DNA of 64,000 nucleotides from an uncultured Prevotella sp. (GTDB lineage Bacteria; Bacteroidota; Bacteroidia; Bacteroidales; Bacteroidaceae): the NCBI GenBank assembly GCA_900543585.1, contig UQRP01000002.1, positions 1 through 64,000 on the forward strand. Reading direction: 5' to 3'. Under the pieces are notes generated by a model that saw nothing but the letters and a program-made list of their open reading frames with translations, ran no database searches and was not told the DNA's origin. Made by a program: the position numbers and the translations under genes. Shown here one piece after another: positions 49,217 through 58,122 of the stretch; the first letter of the stretch is position 1; each line of letters begins with the position of its first letter.

Positions 49217-50101
49217 CTATTCGGCGACCTCAACGTCCTCTTGGTTTCCTATCGTCAGTTTCATCAGGTCATAGTAAGAACCATTATAGATGTTGAGGTC
49301 CACATTTCCTTTGATGCCGGGAAGAACACCGGTATCGGTATGCTGCCAGAACTTCCATTTGCCTTTATACTCGACCTTATCAACATAGTAGTGGGCTATC
49401 CAATATGGGTAATCATCGAAGACGGGGGCTGAGAGATACGACTCTTTAAAATTATGATATGTATATATGATGGGCTTGACATGATACTTGTCTTCTACAA
49501 TATGTAGCCATGTCAATACATCGGTCTGGAAATCCTGTGTGCTCTGGTTTTGTGGCTTGTGCTCTATGTCAAGGACTGGTGGAAGGTCGCCCTCCTGAAG
49601 GTGCACCTTGCTGAGGAAGAAGTAAGCCTGGTCACGTGCAGAAGACTTTGTGCTCCAGAAGTGATAGGCGCCTCTTATAAATCCATATTCCCTAATCTGA
49701 TAGAAGTTATCCTCGAAATTCGGGTCTACTCTCGTAGATCCTTCCGTAGCTTTTACGATGATGAAGCGCAAAGGACAACCGTCAATGAGTGCATTGGAAC
49801 GTAGACGATCCCAGTTGATTTTTCCTTGATAGTGTGAGATGTCTATACCATGTATCTCATATCCTTCCGGATACTTAGCATCTCCATAGAAAGCACGCCA
49901 CCTGAAGCCTGTGGGGCCGACGAAAAAATAATAGAAAGCAAAAATATAAAGTGCAATGACTACAAGGCCTCCAAAAATCCAAGCCTTACGATTGCCGTTC
50001 TTGAGAAAATGAAAAGAAGCCAACCCATGGCGGTGATAAGACCTCTGGCGATATTGAGAGGACCTTTTGGAACGTCTACGGGTTGGCTGCTTTTTATTCA
50101 T
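49217..50101 (-). CDS. GH25 family lysozyme, membrane-anchored
   Basis: 294 residues. A very basic cytoplasmic start (KKQPTRRRSKRSSQYRQR) and a membrane helix (about 41-61) are followed by a GH25 muramidase domain: GIDISHYQG (Asp87), IVKATEGST, GAYHFWS and the catalytic LDIEHK. It would cleave MurNAc-GlcNAc bonds from an anchored position outside the membrane. It lies 40 bases downstream of pfp on the same strand. Confidence 0.92.
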   Translation of the reverse strand: MNKKQPTRRRSKRSSQYRQRSYHRHGLASFHFLKNGNRKAWIFGGLVVIALYIFAFYYFFVGPTGFRWRAFYGDAKYPEGYEIHGIDISHYQGKINWDRLRSNALIDGCPLRFIIVKATEGSTRVDPNFEDNFYQIREYGFIRGAYHFWSTKSSARDQAYFFLSKVHLQEGDLPPVLDIEHKPQNQSTQDFQTDVLTWLHIVEDKYHVKPIIYTYHNFKESYLSAPVFDDYPYWIAHYYVDKVEYKGKWKFWQHTDTGVLPGIKGNVDLNIYNGSYYDLMKLTIGNQEDVEVAE

Positions 50102-50111
50102 ATAACGACAT

Positions 50112-50129
50112 AGAGTAATGGATTACTCT
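50112..50129. terminator. Short palindromic hairpin between pfp and the GH25 gene
   Basis: AGAGTAAT-GG-ATTACTCT is a perfect 8-bp inverted repeat. The T-run lies on the plus side, so its role for the minus-strand genes is uncertain. Confidence 0.35.
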
Positions 50130-50141
50130 TTTATCTTCTGT

Positions 50142-51791
50142 TTACTTCTTTGCTGCATTCTCCAATGCCAGGGTTGTAGTCTCACGGTCACAGACCTCAG
50201 CAGGACCCCAATACTGAATAGGACCAGGATAGACAAAGCATGTCTTCTCAGCCCATTCGTCTCTGTGGGCAGCAAACTCCTTGAAGGGAGCACCATCGAG
50301 CTCTACGAGTGCTTTACGGATAACAGGCTTCATCTCACCATTGCGACGCTCCATGTTCATCATCATCGTGATAGGCACGCCACCGGCTTTCCATTCATCA
50401 GTAGGAGCAGAGAGATTCTTTACGATAGCCATATATCCTGTCTTGCCATTGGCAATGAGGTTGGCAGCGCTAACACCTAATGCGTAGCAGTAGTCGGCAT
50501 CGAAGTTAGAAGGAGCTGCGCAACGGCCTTCGTAACCGAAGAAGTGGTGCTGAGCGGCAAACTTGCCTGTATACTTGCCTTCCTTCTTCCACTCGTCGAG
50601 CTTGGCACCTACCATGTCAGAGATAAGCTTCTCTGTCTCAATGAGTGATACCTGAACGTTTCCGTGAGGATCGCGGTCGAGTGACAACTGGCGAGCCACA
50701 CCTTCGGGAAGTGTAGAGAAGGTCTCTGCATTTTCCTTGCTCAGGTGAGCGAGGATATACTCTCTCTGCGCATCCTTGTCCAGATCCTTATAGTCAGCAC
50801 CGTGAGCAGCGAGAAGATCGTTGAGCTCATCGATGAGACGGCCAATAGCAGGAATAAACTCGATGAGACCCTCGGGGATGAGGACAACACCAAAGTTGTT
50901 TCCCTCCTCAGCACGCTTGGCGACAGCTGTGGCAATCTGCTCCACAATCTGGTTCAAAGTCATATCCTTCTTCTCTATCTCCTCAGAGATGAGACAGATG
51001 TTAGGCTGTGTCTCCAGGGCGCACTCCAGTGCGATGTGAGAGGCTGAGCGGCCCATGAGCTTGATGAAATGCCAGTATTTGCGGGCAGAGTTAGCATCAC
51101 GCTCGATATTGCCAATCAACTCGGAGTATACCTTTGTTGCGGTATCGAAACCGAATGAAGTCTCAATCTGATCGTTCTTAAGATCACCGTCAATTGTCTT
51201 GGGGCATCCGATGACCTGCACACCATAGTTCTTTGCGGCATAGTACTCTGCCAACACACAGGCGTTGGTGTTGGAGTCGTCACCACCGATAATCACGATA
51301 GCCTTGATATTGAGCTGGCGGATAATCTCCAGACCCTTCTCAAACTGGTCTACCTTCTCCAGCTTTGTGCGGCCGGAACCAATCATATCGAAGCCACCAG
51401 TGTTACGGTATTCGTTGACGAATTCTGTGGTGAGCTCGATGTAGTTGTGGTCAACCAGGCCACCAGGACCCATGAGGAAGCCATAAACCTTGTTGTTGGG
51501 GTTCATCTTCTTGACAGCATCAAAGATACCGCAGATAACGTTGTGACCGCCAGGAGCCTGACCGCCAGAGAGAATGACGCCGACGTTAATCTCGTTGGTT
51601 GCCTCTTTGTCACCAGGGACAAACTCAATGAGAGGCATGCCATACGTGTTAGGGAAGAGCTTCTTGATTTCTTCCTGGTCGCCTACGCTCTGTGTAGGCT
51701 CTCCTTCCTTTACTTTGACGGCACCTTGCAGGCCCTTGGGGAGTTTGGGCTGATACTGGGCACGTGCTTGCTGCAAAAGACTTGTTTTCAT
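50142..51791 (-). CDS. pfp: PPi-dependent phosphofructokinase (long form)
   Basis: 549 residues from the ATG at 51791, the size of the long plant-like/Bacteroidota enzyme. VILSGGQAPGGHN, GGDDSNTNA (169-177) and CPKTIDGDLKN (196-206): the second Asp of GGDD and the Lys of PKT are the hallmarks of pyrophosphate use. It interconverts fructose-6-P and fructose-1,6-bisphosphate reversibly and so serves glycolysis and gluconeogenesis, while pfkA in the same window is the ATP form. Own promoter at 51831. Confidence 0.95.
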   Translation of the reverse strand: MKTSLLQQARAQYQPKLPKGLQGAVKVKEGEPTQSVGDQEEIKKLFPNTYGMPLIEFVPGDKEATNEINVGVILSGGQAPGGHNVICGIFDAVKKMNPNNKVYGFLMGPGGLVDHNYIELTTEFVNEYRNTGGFDMIGSGRTKLEKVDQFEKGLEIIRQLNIKAIVIIGGDDSNTNACVLAEYYAAKNYGVQVIGCPKTIDGDLKNDQIETSFGFDTATKVYSELIGNIERDANSARKYWHFIKLMGRSASHIALECALETQPNICLISEEIEKKDMTLNQIVEQIATAVAKRAEEGNNFGVVLIPEGLIEFIPAIGRLIDELNDLLAAHGADYKDLDKDAQREYILAHLSKENAETFSTLPEGVARQLSLDRDPHGNVQVSLIETEKLISDMVGAKLDEWKKEGKYTGKFAAQHHFFGYEGRCAAPSNFDADYCYALGVSAANLIANGKTGYMAIVKNLSAPTDEWKAGGVPITMMMNMERRNGEMKPVIRKALVELDGAPFKEFAAHRDEWAEKTCFVYPGPIQYWGPAEVCDRETTTLALENAAKK

Positions 51792-51830
51792 TGTTGTTGG
51801 TAATTGAAATAAATGAATATTTTCTAATTG

Positions 51831-51838
51831 CAAAAGTA
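51831..51838 (-). promoter_or_regulatory. -7 promoter element TACTTTTG for pfp
   Basis: Perfect TAnnTTTG on the minus strand, 39 bases before the ATG at 51791. Confidence 0.6.
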
Positions 51839-51933
51839 CCGATTTTCCGCGATATAAGAAAGCAAAAACAAAATAAAACGAGATTTTATAACTTTTTATG
51901 CCCTAACAACGTGTTCAATCCACCTTTTTTGCT

Positions 51934-51941
51934 TATCTTTG
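51934..51941 (+). promoter_or_regulatory. -7 promoter element TATCTTTG at the head of the 52-61 kb gene run
   Basis: Perfect TAnnTTTG, 37 bases before the ATG at 51979. It is the only clear promoter I see before a run of same-strand genes with short gaps. Confidence 0.55.
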
Positions 51942-51978
51942 GACTTGTATATAAATTCAACCCCTTATTTCAATTACT

Positions 51979-52251
51979 ATGGCAAAGAAAAGAGACCTTA
52001 AAAGGTCAATCAATTACATCTGCAGCGACCTCTTTGCTGAGGCTATGGCAGCGGCTATCTATGGCAACTTGGAGAACAAGGAGTCGGCAGACAATCTGCT
52101 CTCAACAATTATCATCACAAGAAATGAGTTTGTGAGCCGCATCTCTCACCCGGAGCCGGGTATGAAAGCCTCGAAATATTATAGGGCACTGATAGATGAT
52201 TTCAACCAGAGTGCGCTGGATATCGTTGATAAGATAGGCAATCTGGGATGA
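51979..52251 (+). CDS. Small conserved-looking hypothetical protein
   Basis: 90 residues, soluble and helical, no signal peptide (AKKRDLKRSINYICSDLFAE, later KASKYYRALIDDFNQ). Not recognised as a named family; similar short proteins seem common in Bacteroidota. It overlaps the acyltransferase gene by four bases (ATGA). Confidence 0.75.
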   Translation: MAKKRDLKRSINYICSDLFAEAMAAAIYGNLENKESADNLLSTIIITRNEFVSRISHPEPGMKASKYYRALIDDFNQSALDIVDKIGNLG

Positions 52252-52802
52252 TGAGAAAACTGTGCTATTGGCTTTTATTCAAGTGCTTGGGATGGAAGGC
52301 AAACGTCACTGTTGACCATCCGGAGAAGTTCATCATTGCTTTGGCCCCGCATACGAGCAACTGGGATTTTATCATTGGCCAGCTGTATATGAGGTCTCAA
52401 GGTATGAAGATAAACTTTCTGATGAAGAAAGAGTGGTTCTTTTGGCCATTGGGACCTATCTTCCGGCATATGGGAGGTATCCCTGTGTTCCGTTCCAAGC
52501 ATACGAGTATGACCGACAACTTAGCAAAAGAAGCGAATAGTTTGTCTTCTTTCAAGTTGTGCATCACACCAGAGGGAACCCGGTCACGTAACCCGGAGTG
52601 GAAGCATGGTTTCTATTATATTGCCATGAAAGCGCATATACCTGTACTCCTTTATGGCGTGGATTATGAAAAGAAGTTGATTCAATGCACTGAGAGCTTT
52701 GTCCCTAATGGCGACATTGACTCGGAAATGAGAAAAGTAAAACTCTATTATAAAGATTTCAAAGGCAAGCATCCTGAGAATTTCACAATAGGAGAGCTGT
52801 AA
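52248..52802 (+). CDS. PlsC-like 1-acylglycerol-phosphate acyltransferase family protein
   Basis: 184 residues. The acyltransferase motif HTSNWD (His35-Asp40, H-x4-D) and the glycerol-phosphate-binding TPEGTRSR are plain. It is smaller than E. coli PlsC (about 245). It probably acylates a lysophospholipid or aminolipid at the inner membrane; the substrate cannot be told. It ends five bases before the amidase-like gene. Confidence 0.87.
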   Translation: MMRKLCYWLLFKCLGWKANVTVDHPEKFIIALAPHTSNWDFIIGQLYMRSQGMKINFLMKKEWFFWPLGPIFRHMGGIPVFRSKHTSMTDNLAKEANSLSSFKLCITPEGTRSRNPEWKHGFYYIAMKAHIPVLLYGVDYEKKLIQCTESFVPNGDIDSEMRKVKLYYKDFKGKHPENFTIGEL

Positions 52803-52807
52803 GTCGA

Positions 52808-55714
52808 ATGAAGAGATATCTGATTTTATGCTTCTGTGTGCTGCTGGCCTCGGAATGTCTCATGGCACAGCACCGCGATGACAAGGCACAGGCGGAGCGT
52901 AACCTTTCAGTCTATTTCTCCGCTTATACTTCTAAGGATAACGCATTCTCGCATCAACCCAAGCTTGAGAAGCTTGATATTGATGCTGGAATGCGGAGAG
53001 TTACCGTGAAGGTTAGCAGCAGTTTTGCACAGCAGACTTTCACTGATAAACTTGTGGGTAAAATTTACAAACGCGTAAGAAAAGCCCTGCCGAAGTCAGT
53101 CAGCAAGTATCAGATTTCCATCATTACCAATGGTCTTCCTATTGAGGACTATGTTCCTGGTCATGCCCTGGCCCGTGATAACGGAAATGCTCTTTGGGGA
53201 ACCGTTGATTACAAAGGCGAGCCATGGGTGACAAACGTCTCTAAGCCAACAGAACCTTCGCATGGCCTCTTCGGCCGGGTTGTTAGCTTGTGGGCATCTC
53301 ATGGCCGCTACTACAAGAATGACAGACACCGGTGGGAGTGGCAGCGGCCTATACTCTTCGGAACCACAGAGGACCTTTTCACACAGACAATTGTGGTGCC
53401 GTTTCTTATACCGATGCTGGAAAATGCCGGGGCCATCGTCTTTACGCCTCGTGAGCGAGACTGGCAGACTGATGAATATGTTGTCGATCCAGACGGCGGA
53501 CTCTTTACGAAGTCTTCGGATTACAAAGAGTTCTGTGATGGTGCTCGATGGGCTGATACTCCACTTCCTGGCTTCGCAGCCCATGCGGGCAGTTATGCTG
53601 ATAGGGAGAATCCGTTCGTTGCAGGTAAGGCGAGACAGATAAAGGCTGTAAAAAAGTCGGGAAAATCTTTTGCCGTTTGGCAGCCTACTTTCAGTAAGAA
53701 AACGCGTCTTGCTGTATATGTCAGCTACCAGACGGTTGACAATAGTGTTGACGATGCCCACTACACCGTCTTCCATCAGGGTATTGCTACCGAGTATACT
53801 GTCAACCAGCGTATGGGTGGTGGTACGTGGGTCTATCTTGGTACTTTTACTTTCGATGCAGGAAACAGCATTGATAACAGTGTAATGCTGACCAATCAGA
53901 GCCGTCGTAAGGGTGTTGTCACGGCTGATGCCGTGCGCTTTGGTGGTGGTATGGGAAATATTGAGCGTGGGGGAGTCGTCAGTGGCTATCCTCGAGCGCT
54001 TGAAGGCGCGCGCTATGCTGCCCAATGGGCTGGTGCTCCTTACACTGTTTATGGTGGAAGGGGAGGCAGTGATGACTATGCTGACGATATCAATACGCGC
54101 TCGTTGATGACGAATTGGCTATCGGGGGGCTCTGTCTTCAATCCTTCTCAGGAGGGTAAGAATGTTCCAATAGAGCTTTCGCTTGCAGTGCACAGCGATG
54201 CGGGCTATGCCAAGGATGGTCAGAGTCGATGGGGGTCCTTAGCTATTTGCACGACAGATTTCAACGATGGGCAACTGTCATCAGGCGTGACACGGCAAAC
54301 TTCCAAGTTTTTTGCCTCTGAGCTTCTGAATGGGGCTGTCAGAGACTTGGGTTACAAATATGGGAGTTGGCCGAAACGCTATCTGTGGGACCGTAATTAT
54401 TCTGAGACTCGGTTGCCTGCTGTGCCTTCAGCTATTTTAGAGACTTTGTCTCATCAGAATTTCCCAGATATGCTGTGTGGACAAGATCCTAACTTCAAGT
54501 TTGACCTTGCTCGCTCAATATACAAGACCATTACTCGTTTCGTCAATTCTATGCATGGGCATCCTGCCATCATAGAACCCCTTCCCCCGCAGAATATTGC
54601 TGTGAGACTTGACAAGGACGAGGCTGTCTTATCGTGGACCCCGCAGGAAGATCAGTTGGAACCGACAGCACAACCTACACATTATATTATATATACTGCT
54701 GTGGGAAGCGGTAGCTTCGATAATGGCGTCAAGGTTAGCGGGACTTCATTCTCGTGCCATCTTCAGCCTGGAGTACCTTATCATTTCCGTGTAACGGCGG
54801 GAAACAGAGGTGGCGAGAGCTTTCCCTCAGAGGTTGTATCGGCTGTTTACGAACCTCAGGCCGAGAAGACGGTTCTTATTGTCAATGGTTTCCATCGACT
54901 TTCTGCTCCTGCCGTCATCAATGAGAATGGCCGACAGGGCTTCGACCTTGATGATGACATAGGCGTCTCTTATGGACTCACAGCAGGTTGGAATGGTCGT
55001 CAGACTGACTTCTCCACTTCCGCCATGGGGCGCGAAGGCCCTGGAGGATTGGGATATGGCGGTAATGAACTGGCTGGACACTTTATTGCCGGTAACGATT
55101 TCAACTATGCTTCCATTCATGCTGACGCCATTGCTTCTGCACATAAATATAATGTTGTCAGTTGCTCGTCAAAGGCTGTGGAGATAGGGAAAGTAGACTT
55201 GAAAGGTTATGACGCTGTTGACTTTTTATTGGGACTCGAACGGTATAAGCCTGAGCAGTTGGTCTATTACAAAACATTCTCACAAGCTATGAAAGAGAAG
55301 GTATCAGCATATCAGTCTGCTGGCGGAAAGGTCCTCGTTAGTGGGGCATACGTGGGTGTAGACAATGATGACGGCCCTGCAGACCGTTCATGGTTGGGCG
55401 GCACGCTGCATGTGTCGTATGCTGGTTCTGTCAAGACGGATTCCATCTCGGGTGTTACAGGTATGGGTATCAGTAGCTTCGACTTCAGTCGGTCGCTGTC
55501 CTCACAGTTCTATGCTGTGCAGCATGCGGATAAACTCCAGCCAATGAGCGATGCTTTCTGTTCTATGCAATACAGCGATGGGAGTCCGGCTGCAGTGGCT
55601 TATAATGGTCAGCGTTACCGTACCTTCACTATGGGCTTTCCCTTTGAGAGCATAACGGACAGGGAGATGCGCTGCAATATCATGCGCGGGATACTCTCTT
55701 TCTTATTTAAATAA
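52808..55714 (+). CDS. Secreted multidomain protein: amidase-like catalytic parts, golvesin-like insert, FN3
   Basis: 968 residues with a signal peptide (to about 21). The N-terminal region and the part after residue 400 together look like an Amidase_3-type N-acetylmuramoyl-L-alanine amidase, with possible zinc and catalytic residues in SHGRYY (about 164), TTEDL, AVHSDAG (about 460) and AILETLSHQN (about 541). Between them lies a golvesin/xanthan-lyase-type domain (about 285-380: VYVSYQTVDNSVDDAHYTV and DAVRFGGG). An FN3 domain (about 588-675) and a C-terminal domain of unknown role follow. Probably a cell-wall or glycopeptide hydrolase outside the inner membrane. Confidence 0.75.
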   Translation: MKRYLILCFCVLLASECLMAQHRDDKAQAERNLSVYFSAYTSKDNAFSHQPKLEKLDIDAGMRRVTVKVSSSFAQQTFTDKLVGKIYKRVRKALPKSVSKYQISIITNGLPIEDYVPGHALARDNGNALWGTVDYKGEPWVTNVSKPTEPSHGLFGRVVSLWASHGRYYKNDRHRWEWQRPILFGTTEDLFTQTIVVPFLIPMLENAGAIVFTPRERDWQTDEYVVDPDGGLFTKSSDYKEFCDGARWADTPLPGFAAHAGSYADRENPFVAGKARQIKAVKKSGKSFAVWQPTFSKKTRLAVYVSYQTVDNSVDDAHYTVFHQGIATEYTVNQRMGGGTWVYLGTFTFDAGNSIDNSVMLTNQSRRKGVVTADAVRFGGGMGNIERGGVVSGYPRALEGARYAAQWAGAPYTVYGGRGGSDDYADDINTRSLMTNWLSGGSVFNPSQEGKNVPIELSLAVHSDAGYAKDGQSRWGSLAICTTDFNDGQLSSGVTRQTSKFFASELLNGAVRDLGYKYGSWPKRYLWDRNYSETRLPAVPSAILETLSHQNFPDMLCGQDPNFKFDLARSIYKTITRFVNSMHGHPAIIEPLPPQNIAVRLDKDEAVLSWTPQEDQLEPTAQPTHYIIYTAVGSGSFDNGVKVSGTSFSCHLQPGVPYHFRVTAGNRGGESFPSEVVSAVYEPQAEKTVLIVNGFHRLSAPAVINENGRQGFDLDDDIGVSYGLTAGWNGRQTDFSTSAMGREGPGGLGYGGNELAGHFIAGNDFNYASIHADAIASAHKYNVVSCSSKAVEIGKVDLKGYDAVDFLLGLERYKPEQLVYYKTFSQAMKEKVSAYQSAGGKVLVSGAYVGVDNDDGPADRSWLGGTLHVSYAGSVKTDSISGVTGMGISSFDFSRSLSSQFYAVQHADKLQPMSDAFCSMQYSDGSPAAVAYNGQRYRTFTMGFPFESITDREMRCNIMRGILSFLFK

Positions 55715-55735
55715 CATCAAATAAAACATACGATT

Positions 55736-56068
55736 ATGAAGATTCAGGCAAATCCATCTGGAACACGAAGCATTGAGGTTACTGAGAAGCATCTTGAGAC
55801 CATTGACAAGTATTCCCTCCTGCGTAACCTTGTTGACAGCAATGGTATCATCGATGAGGCAGTTCTTGACAAACTGAGACTTAACCTGCGTTCTCTCCTT
55901 GAGGGGCAGGGTGGGGGCGACCGTGACCTGCTCGACCTCTGCCTTGATGTCATCTACAACAGTAATATGAAGGCTTATGGTCTCCATGAACTCGTGCTGC
56001 TCTATATTGACTGGAAGACGAAGAATCAGCCTAAGGAGGAAGTAGACCCTCAGAATATCTCAGATTAA
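55736..56068 (+). CDS. Small hypothetical protein
   Basis: 110 residues, hydrophilic and helical, with no signal peptide (IQANPSGTRSIEVTEKHLET; HELVLLYIDWKTKNQPKEE). No family recognised. Good coding character, and its spacing between the amidase-like gene (21 bases) and the radical SAM gene (45 bases) supports a real gene. Confidence 0.7.
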   Translation: MKIQANPSGTRSIEVTEKHLETIDKYSLLRNLVDSNGIIDEAVLDKLRLNLRSLLEGQGGGDRDLLDLCLDVIYNSNMKAYGLHELVLLYIDWKTKNQPKEEVDPQNISD

Positions 56069-56113
56069 TCATTCTAATCATTCGTAAATCATAACGCTCT
56101 ATTTCAGAAGAAC

Positions 56114-58090
56114 ATGTTGCTTACCGATTTTCTGCCAACAACAAAGAAAGAATGCCAACTGCGGGGCTGGGATCAGCTCGACGTCATCATCTTCTCTGGA
56201 GATGCCTACGTTGATCATCCTGCTTTTGCAGCGGCTGTGATAGGCCGCATCATAGAGGCAGCGGGCTATAAGGTCGGTATTGTGCCACAACCTGACTGGC
56301 ATGGCGACTATCGTGATTTCAAGAAGTTGGGGCGTCCACGCCTCTTCTTTGCCGTGTCGCCGGGCAATATGGACAGTATGGTCAACCGCTATACTGCCAA
56401 CCGGCGTATGCGCCATGATGATGCCTATAGTCCTGACTCTCGCCATGACATGCGCCCTGATTATCCAAGCATCGTCTATACAAAGATCCTTAAGCAACTC
56501 TTCCCGGATGTACCGGTTGTATTAGGTGGTATAGAAGCATCCCTGAGACGCTTTGTCCACTATGACTATTGGCAGGACAAGCTCATGAAGCCCATCCTCT
56601 GTCTCAGTGGGGCCGACTTCCTGCTCTATGGTATGGGAGAGAAAAACACCATAGCCTTATGCCATGAGTTGGAGAGCGGTAAGACCATCAATGAAATCGG
56701 CGATATTCCTCAGACTTCTTTCTTGCGGCGCGAGGAAGATATTCCCGGGGGCATTAAGGATGATGATATCGTACTTCATCCCTATGAGGAATGTCTCAGA
56801 AACAAGAAGGCTCATGCTGAGAATTTCAGACATATAGAGGAGGAATGCAACCGTATGCATGGGCAGCGGATGCTGCAAAAAGTCGGCAATATCTATGTCG
56901 TTCAGAATCCCATGTTCCCGCCGTTGACGAGTCAGGAACTCGATGCTTCTTTCGATTTGCCTTATACGCGGTTGCCGCATCCTAAATACAAGGGTAAGAC
57001 CATTCCTGCTTACGAGATGATAAAGTTCTCTATCAACATGCATCGAGGCTGTTTTGGCGGCTGTGCCTTCTGTACGATATCGGCGCATCAGGGTAAGTTT
57101 GTCGTATGCCGTTCTAAGGAGAGCATCATCAAGGAGGCAAAGAAGATTATAGCCATGCCGGATTTCAAAGGTTATATCTCTGACCTTGGAGGCCCCTCTG
57201 CAAACATGTATGGCATGCATGGGCGTAATCTCAATGCCTGTGAGCATTGCAAGAGGCCTTCTTGTATCAACCCACAGATTTGTCCCAACCTTATCACGGA
57301 CCATTCCAAGCTCCTTGACATTTACCATGCTGTGGATGCCCTCCCAGGAGTGAAGAAGAGTTTTATAGGCAGCGGGGTGAGATATGATCTTATTCTCCAC
57401 AAGTCTAAGGATGAGAAGTCTAATGAGGCTGCCATGCAGTACGCACGTGAGCTGATTACAAAGCATGTCAGTGGCAGACTGAAGGTGGCGCCGGAGCATA
57501 CTTCCGACCGGGTGCTGAAATTCATGCGAAAGCCGTCTTTTTCCCTCTTCTATGAGTTTAAACGACTCTTTGACAAGATAAACCGGGAGGCAGGACTGAA
57601 CCAGCAGATTATTCCTTACTTCATCAGCAGCCATCCTGCTTGCCACGAAGAGGATATGGCGGAGTTGGCTGTGCTCACAAAGGATTTGAATTTCCATCTT
57701 GAGCAGGTGCAGGATTTCACACCTACGCCGATGACAGTTAGTACGACGGCTTTCTATACAGGCTATGACCCCTATACGCTGGAGCCCGTCTTCTGTGCTA
57801 AGACTCCGCGTGAGAAGCTGGCGCAGCGGATGTTCTTCTTCTGGTACAAGCCAGAAGAACGTACCAGTATCGAACATGAGCTGAAACGGATAGGACGTCC
57901 TGACCTCATCAAGAAACTCTACGATGGCGCTCCCTTCCGGGGCAGGGTGAGATACGATGCCAAAGCTGTGGGAAGTTCGCCAAGATACAAAAGTAAGGAC
58001 GAGAATCCGCGCAAGCGGCATAACGAAGGGAATAGGAAGGATGGCAAACGTAAGTCGTTCAATCCAAATTTTAGATATAAGCATAAATAA
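56114..58090 (+). CDS. ygiQ: YgiQ family radical SAM protein
   Basis: 658 residues. The radical SAM cluster is RGCFGGCAFC (Cys313, 317, 320: C-x3-C-x2-C). N-terminal LLTDFLPTTKKECQLRGWDQLD and SPGNMDSMVNRYT are specific to YgiQ. The C-terminus is very basic (KSKDENPRKRHNEG, then FNPNFRYKHK), suggesting nucleic acid contact. The reaction is not established. It lies 32 bases before the oxidoreductase gene. Confidence 0.93.
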   Translation: MLLTDFLPTTKKECQLRGWDQLDVIIFSGDAYVDHPAFAAAVIGRIIEAAGYKVGIVPQPDWHGDYRDFKKLGRPRLFFAVSPGNMDSMVNRYTANRRMRHDDAYSPDSRHDMRPDYPSIVYTKILKQLFPDVPVVLGGIEASLRRFVHYDYWQDKLMKPILCLSGADFLLYGMGEKNTIALCHELESGKTINEIGDIPQTSFLRREEDIPGGIKDDDIVLHPYEECLRNKKAHAENFRHIEEECNRMHGQRMLQKVGNIYVVQNPMFPPLTSQELDASFDLPYTRLPHPKYKGKTIPAYEMIKFSINMHRGCFGGCAFCTISAHQGKFVVCRSKESIIKEAKKIIAMPDFKGYISDLGGPSANMYGMHGRNLNACEHCKRPSCINPQICPNLITDHSKLLDIYHAVDALPGVKKSFIGSGVRYDLILHKSKDEKSNEAAMQYARELITKHVSGRLKVAPEHTSDRVLKFMRKPSFSLFYEFKRLFDKINREAGLNQQIIPYFISSHPACHEEDMAELAVLTKDLNFHLEQVQDFTPTPMTVSTTAFYTGYDPYTLEPVFCAKTPREKLAQRMFFFWYKPEERTSIEHELKRIGRPDLIKKLYDGAPFRGRVRYDAKAVGSSPRYKSKDENPRKRHNEGNRKDGKRKSFNPNFRYKHK

Positions 58091-58122
58091 GCTTTCCTAA
58101 GAGGTAAATATTTGACAAGACG

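Noticed and set aside
56657..58084. 475-codon minus-strand frame across ygiQ
   Set aside because: Antisense of a clear radical SAM gene; no domain seen in the translation.
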